Shown here: positions 25,620 to 33,545 of the stretch, piece by piece
Layout of the letters: the number at the start of each line of letters is the position of its first letter
Numbering within the stretch: position 1 is the stretch's first letter
Source: Comamonadaceae bacterium ALPHA2B
GTDB taxonomy: Bacteria > Pseudomonadota > Gammaproteobacteria > Burkholderiales > Burkholderiaceae_C
Length of the DNA stretch: 64,000 nucleotides
Direction of reading: 5' to 3'
Assembly: GCA_005503065.1 (NCBI GenBank)
Contig: SCOE01000021.1
Coordinates: forward strand, 1 to 64,000
Notes under the pieces: model-generated
Told to the model about the DNA's origin: nothing
The model's input: the letters and a program-made list of their open reading frames with translations, nothing else
Database searches by the model: none
Translations under genes and position numbers: made by a program

Positions 25620-26359
25620 GGTCGGTTCGCCAGGTAGTCGTGCACCACCGTCGGCGGCGTCAAGGAGAGGTCGGCCAGGATATGGCTGGCCGCCACGATC
25701 TCGCGCACCGGAAAGTCGGCCATCGGCGCCAGCACGTGCTCGAAGAGCTGCAGACGCGCCGGGCCCTTGAAGGCGAACTTGATGTCGATGTCCTGGATCT
25801 GCGTGCGCACCAGTTCGCAGATGCGCATCTGCCGGTCGTAGCCGCGCATGAGCTTGAGCATGAAGGTGGGCACGCAGATCTCGGCCCTCGCGTCCTCCGC
25901 CGGAAGGGTCTGGTGCTTGTAGCCCATGGTGGCCTGGGCGATGCGCAGGCTGCCGTAGTCGAGCGTACCGACCAGCGTGTCGGAATCGACGAACAACTTG
26001 GGCGCGCCCAGCTTCTTGGGAAAGGCGCTGACCTCGCGGCCGCTGGCGATGGCCGGATGGTTGTCAACGTACATCGCGTGCAGGTACTCGCCCTTCTCCT
26101 GCCCCAGCCGCACGACAACGGCCTGCCCGCACTCGGTGTAGTTGCCCAGTCCCGTGGTGTCGGGCATGCGCATGACCTCGAAGCGCACCAGCGGGTCGTC
26201 GATCTGCAGCGGCTCGGGGACCACCTTGCGCAGCGCCTCGACGTCGGTGCGGTAGGTGATGTTGAGGTATTCGCGGTCGTGGAAGCGGTAGGGCCCGCGC
26301 GGAAAGGCCGGCGCGCCCAGGGGCGTGCTGACCTGCTTGAACAGTTCGTCGATCTTCAT
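25616..26359 (-). CDS. adc: Acetoacetate decarboxylase family protein
   Basis: This is a 247 aa protein of the ADC family. The Schiff-base lysine pair falls in SAFPKKLGAP at residues 115 and 116, the same numbers as in the clostridial enzyme, and YTECGQAVVV matches the family core. The reaction would be loss of CO2 from acetoacetate or another beta-keto acid. The ATG at 26359 is the natural family start. It is the first gene of the minus-strand set, divergent from an AraC regulator. Coupling with a hydroxyacyl-CoA-type dehydrogenase suggests beta-oxidation of a hydroxy acid followed by decarboxylation. Confidence 0.9.
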   Translation of the reverse strand: MKIDELFKQVSTPLGAPAFPRGPYRFHDREYLNITYRTDVEALRKVVPEPLQIDDPLVRFEVMRMPDTTGLGNYTECGQAVVVRLGQEKGEYLHAMYVDNHPAIASGREVSAFPKKLGAPKLFVDSDTLVGTLDYGSLRIAQATMGYKHQTLPAEDARAEICVPTFMLKLMRGYDRQMRICELVRTQIQDIDIKFAFKGPARLQLFEHVLAPMADFPVREIVAASHILADLSLTPPTVVHDYLANRP

Positions 26360-26529
26360 GGCCTGGCGGTGCGTTGTCTCCTGTCGTATACGGGATTCTG
26401 CGAGTGACGCCGGGGCCGGCGACAGGTTTGCGGCGGCTAAGATGGGGTGAGTTCCGGACAGCCGCCTGCGCCGCAGCCCTGCCGGCTGCACCTTCCCGTC
26501 GCCACGCCTTGGACCGCGCCACACCAACC

Positions 26530-27597
26530 ATGCAGGGTGTTCCCGATTCCGTGACCCGCAGCGCGTCGCCGCTCCCGCTGGCCGACGAGCGCGTCTACCC
26601 CCCCTACAAGATCGCCACGCTGGTCGAGACGCTCGCCGAGTCGGGCGTGGGCGTCGAAGCGGCGCTCGCCCGCACGGGCCTGCAGGCCGGCGAGTTGCAC
26701 AGCACCACGCTGCGCACCTCGATCCGCCAGTTCCTCACCGTGTGCCGCAACGGCATGGCCGCCACCGCCGACCCCGAGCTGCCCTTTCGCGCCGGCGCGC
26801 GCATGCGGGTGTCGAGCTACGGCATGTACGGCTATGCGCTGCTGTGCTGCGGCACGCTGCGCGAGGTGACGCAGATGGCAACGCGCTTCCATCGCCTGGC
26901 CACGCCCACCGTCTCGCTGCAGTTCCGCGAGGAGGCCGACGCCGGCCGTAGCGAAGGCGTGTGGCGCTTCGACGAGGTGTCGGGCCTCGATGTGGACGAC
27001 CCGCTGTACCGCTTCCTCGTCGAATTCCAGTTCGGCATCCACCAGACGCTGGCGCGCGACATGCTCGGGCCCGACTTCGCGCTGAGCCGGCTGCGCATGC
27101 GCTTCTCCAGGCCGGCACACCATGCGCTGTACCGCCGCCACTTCGGCGTCGACGGCGATTTCGACCAGCCCTGCAACGAGCTGCGCTACCCCGCCACCGA
27201 ACTCGACCGGCCCGCGGCTTACCGCAACCCGATCACGGTGGCGATGGCGGCCGAGGTGTGTGAACGCATGCTGGTCGAGGCCAAGACCGCGAGCGGCGTG
27301 ACGCGGCGCGTCTACAACCTGCTGATGGACACGCCGGGCCGGTTCGACGACATGGAAGCGTTGGCGCACAAGCTCAACACCAGCTCGCGCACGCTGCGCC
27401 GCCACCTGACGCAGCAGGGCACCTCGTACAAGGAGATCCTGGACGACGTGCGCAGCCACCTGGCCAAGGAATACCTGCGCAACACGCGCATGAGCATCGA
27501 CGACATCGCGGGCGCGCTGGGCTTCAGCGATGCGGCCAACTTCCGCCATGCCTTCCGGCGCTGGACGCAGCGCAGCCCGAGCGACTTCCGCAGGTAG
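26530..27597 (+). CDS. AraC-family regulator with arabinose-binding-like N domain (OruR type)
   Basis: This is a 355 aa regulator. Residues about 25-220 form the PF12625-like ligand domain (YKIATLVETLAESGV, SSYGMYGYALLCCGTL). The last 100 residues are the AraC double helix-turn-helix, with AHKLNTSSRTLRRHL and MSIDDIAGALGFSDAANFRHAFRRW. The start is the ATG at 26530; the Shine-Dalgarno is poor. It is divergent from adc, with a 170-bp gap, and is the likely regulator of the decarboxylase/dehydrogenase/CoA-transferase genes. The inducer is unknown. Confidence 0.9.
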   Translation: MQGVPDSVTRSASPLPLADERVYPPYKIATLVETLAESGVGVEAALARTGLQAGELHSTTLRTSIRQFLTVCRNGMAATADPELPFRAGARMRVSSYGMYGYALLCCGTLREVTQMATRFHRLATPTVSLQFREEADAGRSEGVWRFDEVSGLDVDDPLYRFLVEFQFGIHQTLARDMLGPDFALSRLRMRFSRPAHHALYRRHFGVDGDFDQPCNELRYPATELDRPAAYRNPITVAMAAEVCERMLVEAKTASGVTRRVYNLLMDTPGRFDDMEALAHKLNTSSRTLRRHLTQQGTSYKEILDDVRSHLAKEYLRNTRMSIDDIAGALGFSDAANFRHAFRRWTQRSPSDFRR

Positions 27598-27748
27598 GGG
27601 CCGCGGCCCCGTGTTTTCCCGGAGGCCGCTGGCCGGTGGGCACCGGTTTGTGACCGCGCTTCGTCTTGGTCGGCGGGAGCCCCGCCTGAACAATGGCCGC
27701 TCGCACCCTCGGCTGCGGCAAGCAGCCATCGACTCAGGAGACATCCCC

Positions 27749-28732
27749 GTGAAGCGTTCCACCTTCATCGCCGCCGGCGCGCTCGGCGCCGCCGGCCTGC
27801 TCGCCTTGGGCACCGCCCAAGCCGCCGGCTACCCCGACCGACCGATCCGCATGGTCGTGCCCTACGCGGCGGGCGGCGGCGTCGACGCCATTGCGCGCCA
27901 GGTGGGCCGCAAGCTCGGCGATGCGCTCGGCCAGCAGGTGGTCATCGACAACAAGCCGGGCGCGGGCGCCATCATCGGCCTCGACGCGGTGGCCAAGGCC
28001 ACGCCCGACGGCTACACGATCCTCTTCACCGCGGGCTCGTCGATGAACATCAACCCGCACGTCTACAAGAAGCTGCCCTACAACCCGGCGAAGGACTTCC
28101 AGCCGGTGGCGCAGGCGGGCAACACGCCCTTGCTGCTGCTGGTCAACGCCACCAACCCGTCGAAGACCGTGGCCGAGTTCAACGCCGCTGCCAAGGCCAG
28201 GCCCGGCAGCGCGAGCTTCGGCTCCTACGGCAACGCGACCACCGGCCACCTGATGGGCGTGGCCTATGCCAAGGACGCAAAGATCGAACTGCTCCACGTG
28301 CCCTTCAAGGGCGCGGCACCGGCGCTGACCGACTTGATGGCCGGGCAGATCACGGCGGTGATCGCCGACCTCGGTTCCTCGGCCGGCCTCATCAAGGGCG
28401 GCAAGGTGCGCGCGCTCGCGCAGACCGGTGCCCGACGCAACCCCGCCCTGCCCGACGTGCCCACCTTCACCGAGGCGGGCTTTCCGGGCATGGCCGGCAT
28501 GACGGGCTGGCTCGGCATCTTCGCGCCGGCCAGGGCGCCCAAGGAGGCGGTCGACAAGCTCGCGACCACGCTGACCAAGGTGCTGCAGGAAGCCGACCTG
28601 AAGGCCAGCATGGCCGAGCTGGGCTACGAGGCCACGGGCCTGGCCGGCGCGAAGTTCGACGCGCTGGTGCGCGCCGACACCGAGCGTTGGGGCAAGGTCG
28701 TGAAAGACATGGGCGGCATCACGCTGGACTGA
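27749..28732 (+). CDS. Bug/TctC-family solute-binding receptor 3
   Basis: This is a 327 aa periplasmic receptor starting at a GTG, with AGGAG 8 bp upstream (CAGGAGACATCCCC). The signal peptide is residues 1-26, ending AQAAG. Family motifs follow: YPDRPIRMVVPYAAGGGVDA and NKPGAGAIIG. It lies 150 bp after the AraC gene and ends at a strong terminator, so it forms its own unit. It is the third orphan receptor in 13 kb. Its ligand may be the substrate of the neighbouring adc set. Confidence 0.92.
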   Translation: MKRSTFIAAGALGAAGLLALGTAQAAGYPDRPIRMVVPYAAGGGVDAIARQVGRKLGDALGQQVVIDNKPGAGAIIGLDAVAKATPDGYTILFTAGSSMNINPHVYKKLPYNPAKDFQPVAQAGNTPLLLLVNATNPSKTVAEFNAAAKARPGSASFGSYGNATTGHLMGVAYAKDAKIELLHVPFKGAAPALTDLMAGQITAVIADLGSSAGLIKGGKVRALAQTGARRNPALPDVPTFTEAGFPGMAGMTGWLGIFAPARAPKEAVDKLATTLTKVLQEADLKASMAELGYEATGLAGAKFDALVRADTERWGKVVKDMGGITLD

Positions 28733-28783
28733 AAAGCAAGGCTGTCACACACCGCCCCGCGCCCGCGCGGCGTGCTTTGCGAG

Positions 28784-28820
28784 GCGCCTCCGGACCGTCG
28801 GGCCGGAGGCGCTTTTTTTT
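28784..28820 (+). terminator. Rho-independent terminator after Bug receptor 3
   Basis: The arms GCGCCTCCGG (28784-28793) and CCGGAGGCGC (28803-28812) are perfect 10-bp complements, followed directly by eight Ts. This is the clearest intrinsic terminator in the window. It ends transcription of the Bug receptor 52 bp after its stop. Confidence 0.95.
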
Positions 28821-28825
28821 GTTCG

Positions 28826-28878
28826 CTATTGAATTGATAGCTACTCGCGCCCGCCCCACGGACGCTGCAGGCCGATTT
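28826..28878 (+). repeat. Dispersed intergenic repeat, family R, copy 2
   Basis: CTATtgaattgATAG opens the element, followed by CTACTCGCGCCCG and, 20 bp on, CAGGCCGATTT. About 39 of 53 bases match the copy at 39498 with no gap. It lies just after the terminator of the plus-strand Bug gene and before the end of the convergent esterase gene. Confidence 0.75.
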
Positions 28879-28890
28879 GGCTCTAAAAAA

Positions 28891-30171
28891 TCAGCGAGCG
28901 AAGGTGCGCTGCACCTCGAGCGGCGCATAGGCCGCTGCGATCTGCTCGCGCAGCCGCGTGGCCGGCTGCGCCCAGGGCTTCGCGAGTGCGAACCAGCCGT
29001 CCAAGCCCGCCGGCACGAAGGCGCCGAACACGCGGTGGCGCGAGCGCTCCAGCCATTCACCGGCCATCAGCCCGCCGGTCACCCATTGCGGCACCCACGG
29101 GCCGAGCAACGCGGGCGTCCGCACGGCGGCGCCCAGTTCCAGCGTGCGGTCGGGCCGCGCCGCGGCGCTGCCGTGGCAGGCCGCCGCGAGCGCGTCGCCG
29201 ATGCGGTCGAGCGCGTCGCGCGCGGCGCGCAGCACGGCATCGAAGTTGAGAAAACCATGGAACTGCCCGGCGTAGTGCAGCAGCTGCACGGGCACACCGT
29301 CGGCGCGCAGGCGCGCGGCATAGGCCAGGCCGTCGTCGCGGATCGGGTCGAAGCCGGCCGTCAGCACCAGTGCGGGCGGCAGCCCGGCCAGGCTCGGCGC
29401 CAGGGCCGGCGACAGGCGCGGGTCGCCCAGGTCATGCGCATGGGCGGCGACCTGGGCATCGAACCAGCGGATGGATTCCTCGGTGAGCAGATAGCCCTGC
29501 GCGTTCTGTGCCCGCGAGGGGTAGGCATCGCGCAGATTGGTGGCGGGATAGACCAGCACCTGCAGCCGCGGCGGCGCCCCTTCGCCACGCTCGGCAAGGC
29601 GCTGCGCCAGCGCGGCCGCGATGTTGCCGCCGGCCGAGTCGCCGCCCAGCGCGATGCGGTCGGCGTCGAGGCCCAGTCGCGCGGCATTCGCACGCAACCA
29701 GTCGAGCGCGGCCAGCGCGTCGTCGCGGCCGGCGTGCAGATCGTGTTCGGGCGCGAGCCGGTAGCGCACCGTCGCGACGACGGCGGCACTGCGCTCAGCG
29801 ATGTGGCGGCAGATCGCGTCGGCCGTGGCCAGGTTGCCGACCGTGAAGCCGCCGCCGTGCAGCCACAGGAAGAGCGCGCGGGCCGCGCCGGTCTCTGCCG
29901 CCGCCGGTCGGAACAGCCGCAGCGCCAGCGTGCCGCCCGGACCGGGAATGCGGTGGCTGTCCACCCGCGGCAGCGGCACGCGCCGTGCCATCAGCGTCGA
30001 CATGAGGTGCCAGCGCCGACGCATTGCGGCCACGCTGGGCACCTGGCCCGCCGAGCGGCGTGCGACGAAGTTCAGGCTGCGCAGCAGCACCTGGGCCTCG
30101 GGGTCGGGTTTCGGTGCGCGCGGCGTGCGGGGCAGTCCCGGGCCGGCGGGCAGCGTGCGCACGGCACTCAC
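28891..30171 (-). CDS. Alpha/beta hydrolase, hormone-sensitive-lipase type esterase
   Basis: This is about 426 aa. The oxyanion motif HGGG is in LWLHGGGFTVGN and the nucleophile serine is in ALGGDSAGGNIAAAL, the pattern of family IV (HSL) esterases. The acid and histidine lie in AGFDPIRDDG and QFHGFLNF. The C-terminal 100 residues extend beyond the usual fold. The GTG at 30171 was chosen because it overlaps the SDR stop (GTGA) and gives the family N terminus PDPEAQVLLRSLN. A later ATG (MRRRWHL) is possible. It is probably a short-chain ester hydrolase; the natural substrate is unknown. Confidence 0.85.
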   Translation of the reverse strand: MSAVRTLPAGPGLPRTPRAPKPDPEAQVLLRSLNFVARRSAGQVPSVAAMRRRWHLMSTLMARRVPLPRVDSHRIPGPGGTLALRLFRPAAAETGAARALFLWLHGGGFTVGNLATADAICRHIAERSAAVVATVRYRLAPEHDLHAGRDDALAALDWLRANAARLGLDADRIALGGDSAGGNIAAALAQRLAERGEGAPPRLQVLVYPATNLRDAYPSRAQNAQGYLLTEESIRWFDAQVAAHAHDLGDPRLSPALAPSLAGLPPALVLTAGFDPIRDDGLAYAARLRADGVPVQLLHYAGQFHGFLNFDAVLRAARDALDRIGDALAAACHGSAAARPDRTLELGAAVRTPALLGPWVPQWVTGGLMAGEWLERSRHRVFGAFVPAGLDGWFALAKPWAQPATRLREQIAAAYAPLEVQRTFAR

Positions 30172-30938
30172 AGCGAGGACACCAGGTGCCCACCGTCGAC
30201 GGAGATGACCGAGCCGGTCATCCACGACGAGGCCTCGGTGGCCAGCAGCAGCCAGGCGCCGTCGAGTTCCTCGGCCCGACCCAGGCGGCGCATGGGGACG
30301 CGCTTGATCATGGCCTGCCCCGCCTCGGTGGCGAAGTAGGCGTCGTTGATGTCGGTGAGGATGTAGCCCGGCGCGATCGCGTTCACGCGGATGCCGTAGC
30401 GCGCCCATTCGAGCGCCAGGCCCTTGGTCATCTGGATCACCGCGGCCTTGGTGGCCGAATACGGCACCACGTAATGCATGACGCGCTCGCCCAGGATGGA
30501 GGCGATGTTGATGATCGCGCCGCCGCGCTTCGCGTCGCGCCAGCGCCGCGCGGCTTCGGTGGCGGTGAGCCACACGCCGCGCAGGTTGATCTGGATGGTG
30601 TTGTCGAAGTCGACCGGGCTCATGTCGATGGCCGCGCCGTCGCCGCCCACGCCGGCGTTGTTGACCACCACGTCGACCGAGCCGCCGTCGGCATCGATGG
30701 CGTCGAAACCGGCGCGGATGGCCGCGTCATCGCCGACGTCCATCTCGAGCACCAGCACGCCCGCGGCGCCCAGTGTCTTCAATTCGGTCGCCAGCGCCTC
30801 GAGCTTCGCCTTGCGCCGCGCCGCGATGACGACGCGCGCGCCGTTGCGTGCCGCCAGCCGCGCGAAGTGCGCGCCCAGCCCGCTCGACGCGCCCGTGACG
30901 AGCACGCCCTTACCCTTGAGCATTGCGCCCAGATCCAT
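30168..30938 (-). CDS. SDR-family oxidoreductase, 256 aa
   Basis: This is a classical short-chain dehydrogenase. The cofactor loop is VTGASSGLGAHFA near residue 12, with NNAG at about residue 92 and the active-site Ser...Tyr-X3-Lys in NIASILG and VVPYSATKAAV. The C-terminal GYILTDIND and ISVDGGHLVSSL are typical. AAGGAGA precedes the ATG at 30938. Its stop overlaps the esterase start, so the two are coupled. The region upstream contains a 110-bp hairpin repeat that separates it from the GNAT gene. The substrate is not predictable. Confidence 0.9.
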   Translation of the reverse strand: MDLGAMLKGKGVLVTGASSGLGAHFARLAARNGARVVIAARRKAKLEALATELKTLGAAGVLVLEMDVGDDAAIRAGFDAIDADGGSVDVVVNNAGVGGDGAAIDMSPVDFDNTIQINLRGVWLTATEAARRWRDAKRGGAIINIASILGERVMHYVVPYSATKAAVIQMTKGLALEWARYGIRVNAIAPGYILTDINDAYFATEAGQAMIKRVPMRRLGRAEELDGAWLLLATEASSWMTGSVISVDGGHLVSSL

Positions 30939-30978
30939 GCGGTTGTCTCCTTGGAATGGTTGTCGAATGTGGGAGCGG

Positions 30979-31092
30979 GCAGCCGAACGCAGAGAGCGCA
31001 GAGGTCTCGCAGAAGACGCAGAAGGAAAACCAAATTTTTCCGGCTGTTCTTCTGCGCCCTTTGCGTAATCTTTGCGCTCTCTGCGTTCGGCT
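30979..31092. repeat. Long inverted repeat built of CGCAGA-type short units
   Basis: The 23-nt outer arms at 30981 and 31070 match at 22 positions. Between them, units such as CGCAGAGAG, CGCAGAGG, CGCAGAAGA and CGCAGAAGG on the left are mirrored by TTCTGCGCC and TTTGCGTAA on the right, with an A/T-rich tip. The whole can fold into one long imperfect stem in the gap between the GNAT gene and the SDR gene, where it could block or pace transcription. Confidence 0.85.
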
Positions 31093-31102
31093 GTCCGCTT
31101 TC

Positions 31103-31702
31103 CTAGGTCTCGCCGACGCCGTAGGCCTGCATGCGCGCCGCGACCTCGGCCACGTGGTGGCTCAGCACCACCACGTCGTGCATGCTGCCATCGCGGCCGC
31201 GCACATGGCCGGCCAGCAGCGCCTCGGGGCGGAAGCCCAGGCTCTCGAACATGGCAATGGCACTGGCCTGGTCGGTGGTCATCTGCGCCGTGAGCTTCTC
31301 CAGGCCCAGCGACAGGGCCTGCGCGAAGCAGTCCTGGATCAGCTGCCGGCCCAGGCCCAGGCCGCGCGCCGCCGGCCCCACCACCACGCGCAGCTCGCCC
31401 ACGTGCGGCGACCACGACAGGTCGTCGTGAATCAACGCGGTGCAGCCAACGATCCGCCCGTCGAGCCGGGCCACGAGGCTGGGCATGCGCCGCCGCTCCA
31501 CCGCCTCGCGCAGCCAGGCCTTGATGACGCGCGGCTGGCTGATGTCGCGGTAGGTGAAGAGCAGGTCGTGTGCAGGCAGCGCCTGCGCGAAGGCGAGCAG
31601 CGCGGCCTCGTCGCCGGCGCGCAGTTCGTCAATCGCCACGGCCTTGCCTTCGAGCTTCAGCGAGCGTGGGTATCGGCGCGCAGCGTGTTGTTGGGTGGTC
31701 AT
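31103..31702 (-). CDS. GNAT-family N-acetyltransferase
   Basis: This is a 199 aa protein with the acetyl-CoA-binding signature VVVGPAARGLGLGRQLIQDCF (only the RGLGLGRQL core is diagnostic) and the fold end AIAMFESLGFRPEA. An N-terminal extension of about 30 residues precedes the fold. The start ATG overlaps the phaC stop (ATGA), so it is translated with the PHA synthase. GNAT genes fused to or coupled with PHA genes have no settled role that I know of; acetylation of a small metabolite or a protein are both possible. Confidence 0.85.
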   Translation of the reverse strand: MTTQQHAARRYPRSLKLEGKAVAIDELRAGDEAALLAFAQALPAHDLLFTYRDISQPRVIKAWLREAVERRRMPSLVARLDGRIVGCTALIHDDLSWSPHVGELRVVVGPAARGLGLGRQLIQDCFAQALSLGLEKLTAQMTTDQASAIAMFESLGFRPEALLAGHVRGRDGSMHDVVVLSHHVAEVAARMQAYGVGET

Positions 31703-32802
31703 ACCGATCGTTCTCCGAGCCATTGGTCGAGCTTGGGCCACATGCGCTTGACGGCATTGGGCCCGGCCACGAGGCTGACGTGCCCGCCCTTGAGCATCAC
31801 CTCTTCCTTGTCGGTGGAGCCGACCTGCTCCATCAGCGGATGGGCGGCGGCGTAGGGCACGATGTGGTCGTGTTCGGCCACCACCGACAGCAGCGGCACG
31901 CGGATGCGGCCGAGGTCGACGGTCCTGCCGCCGATCTTCAGCGTGCCCTTGTGGAGCGCGTTCTCCCACATCAGCAGCTCGGTGGTCTGCTTGAAGTAGG
32001 CGCCGGCCAGCGGCAGCGTCTCGGTGCCCCAGCGGTCCATCATCCGGTACTGCCTGACGTACTCGTCGTTCCACATGTTGTCCCACAGGCGCAGCGCGCC
32101 GGTCACGCGGCCGCTGGGGCGCAGGGCATCGAAGCCGCCGGTGATGATCTGCGCCGACACGATGCCGTTGGCATCGACGATGCGATCGACATTGAAGTGC
32201 TTGCGGTCCGACCAGGCCTGGAACAGCGCCATCTGGCTGAAATCGACGGGCGTGGTGAAGCACACCAGGTTGGCCAGCGGCCCGTCGGCATGCAGCGCGG
32301 CGTAGATGAGCGACAGCACGCCGCCGAAGCAGTAGCCGACGATGTTCACGTCCTGCTCGCCCGATCGCTCCTGCACACGCCGCACGCACTCGGGGATGAA
32401 GCGTTGCGTGTAGTCCTCCAGCCGCAGGCCGGCCTCGTCGGCGCGCGGCGGGTTCCAGTCCATCACGTAGACGTCGTAGCCGCGCTTGAGCAGGTGCTCG
32501 ACCAGGCTTTGTCCGGGCGCGAGGTCGAAGATGTAGGCGCGGTTGGTGGTGGCCATCACCAGCAGCAGCGGCACGCGGTAGATCTCGTCGGCCATCGGCC
32601 GGTAGTGGTAGAGGCTGAGCGTGCCCTCGCTGTGGACCAGTTCCTTGGGCGTGATGCCTACGGTGGCAGCGCCGGCGCCGAGGTAGTTCACGCCCTTGAT
32701 GCTCCGCTGTACCGCGTGGTCGATCTCGTCGCGCACGCGGGCGACCCAGTCGAGGTCGGGCGTGGCGGGCCTGTCCGCCCGGGTCTTCGTTTTGGCGCTC
32801 AT
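31699..32802 (-). CDS. phaC: Poly(3-hydroxyalkanoate) synthase subunit PhaC, class III-like
   Basis: This is a 367 aa alpha/beta-hydrolase-fold synthase, the length of class III PhaC (about 355) rather than class I (about 590). The lipase-box cysteine is in IVGYCFGGVLSLIY near residue 150. The acid is in VVAEHDHIVPY and the histidine in GGHVSLVAGP. It polymerises (R)-3-hydroxyacyl-CoA into storage granules. It starts 2 bp after the phaE-like gene and is coupled downstream to the GNAT gene. Class III enzymes need a PhaE partner, which the upstream gene can supply. Confidence 0.87.
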   Translation of the reverse strand: MSAKTKTRADRPATPDLDWVARVRDEIDHAVQRSIKGVNYLGAGAATVGITPKELVHSEGTLSLYHYRPMADEIYRVPLLLVMATTNRAYIFDLAPGQSLVEHLLKRGYDVYVMDWNPPRADEAGLRLEDYTQRFIPECVRRVQERSGEQDVNIVGYCFGGVLSLIYAALHADGPLANLVCFTTPVDFSQMALFQAWSDRKHFNVDRIVDANGIVSAQIITGGFDALRPSGRVTGALRLWDNMWNDEYVRQYRMMDRWGTETLPLAGAYFKQTTELLMWENALHKGTLKIGGRTVDLGRIRVPLLSVVAEHDHIVPYAAAHPLMEQVGSTDKEEVMLKGGHVSLVAGPNAVKRMWPKLDQWLGERSV

Positions 32803-32804
32803 GT

Positions 32805-33293
32805 TCAGCGGCCCTTGCGCGGGGGCGGGCGACGCGTGGCGGCGGGCTTTTTCGCGGCCGGGCGGCGGCGCGTCGGGGGCAGGGGCGCTGCGGCGGCTTC
32901 GGACGGGGCCGCTGCGGGCGCCGCCGCCGCCAGCGGAGCAGGTCGCCGCGTGCGCGGCGGCATGGCGACCGCGGCCGGGCCGGCCGCGGGCCCCTGCGCG
33001 CCGAGCAGGCGAGCGATCTGACCGAGCTGGTCCTCGATGCGCTGCAGGCGCTCGCCGAGCTCGAGCAGCTCGCCGCGGCTCGGCAGGTTCAGCTCCTTGA
33101 GCAGTGCGGTGTTGGCCTTGCCCAGCGCCTGCTGCAGGCCCAGCGACATGCCCAGCAGCGCGTTGGTGGCACGCGCGAAGTCCTCGGACTTCATCTCCTG
33201 GTTGGCCACCTGGTTGGTGCGGTTCTCCCACTGGCCGAGCGCGTCGCGCCACAGGTTCAGGGGGTCGAGCATCGAGAGTCCGCTTGTTGCCAT
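32805..33293 (-). CDS. phaE: Short PhaE-like subunit / phasin-like protein
   Basis: This is a 162 aa protein. Residues about 5-35 (LDPLNLWRDALGQWEN) and 45-95 are helical, with LNLPSRGELLELGERL then a coiled coil (QRIEDQLGQIARLL). Those segments match the C-terminal conserved part of PhaE and of PHA-synthase-associated proteins. The tail after residue 100 is Ala/Pro/Arg/Lys-rich and disordered, similar to the histone-like tails of some granule proteins. It is about half the usual PhaE length. Its position directly before phaC supports the subunit role. A granule phasin is the alternative. Confidence 0.7.
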   Translation of the reverse strand: MATSGLSMLDPLNLWRDALGQWENRTNQVANQEMKSEDFARATNALLGMSLGLQQALGKANTALLKELNLPSRGELLELGERLQRIEDQLGQIARLLGAQGPAAGPAAVAMPPRTRRPAPLAAAAPAAAPSEAAAAPLPPTRRRPAAKKPAATRRPPPRKGR

Positions 33294-33492
33294 GGCTGCA
33301 CCCTTGGGCCCGGACTGCGGGGTCGCGCCCGGTCGTGTTGTCTCCTGCGGCGCATGGTAGCCAGCCCGGCCTGCGGCGCACAGGTGAGTTGCGGCCAAGG
33401 GCGCAGGACGATCGGCCACGGCTTGGGAGCCCCGGTTAGGACTGCATGGGGAAAACCCCTGATTGAGCGTATCGACTGAGCGCCTAAACTTT

Positions 33493-33529
33493 ATTCAACT
33501 TGAATTAATTAATAGGCGACTGAGTCGCC
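33493..33529. promoter_or_regulatory. Promoter/operator region of the ROK-sugar operon
   Basis: Two perfect inverted repeats lie just before the ROK gene: ATTCAA-C-TTGAAT at 33493-33505 and GGCGACT-G-AGTCGCC at 33515-33529. The AT-rich sequence between them (TTAATTAATAG) can serve as a -10 region. The operators fit autoregulation by the ROK protein. Confidence 0.6.
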
Positions 33530-33545
33530 CTGTCTGGAGACACCC

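Noticed and set aside
27597-27610. Terminator after the AraC gene
   Set aside because: The palindrome GGGGCCGCGGCCCC overlaps the stop codon and only a weak T run follows, so I did not list it.
30172-30573. N-terminal extension of the esterase frame
   Set aside because: It overlaps the SDR gene and has shadow-like composition; the GTG at 30171 gives the family N terminus.
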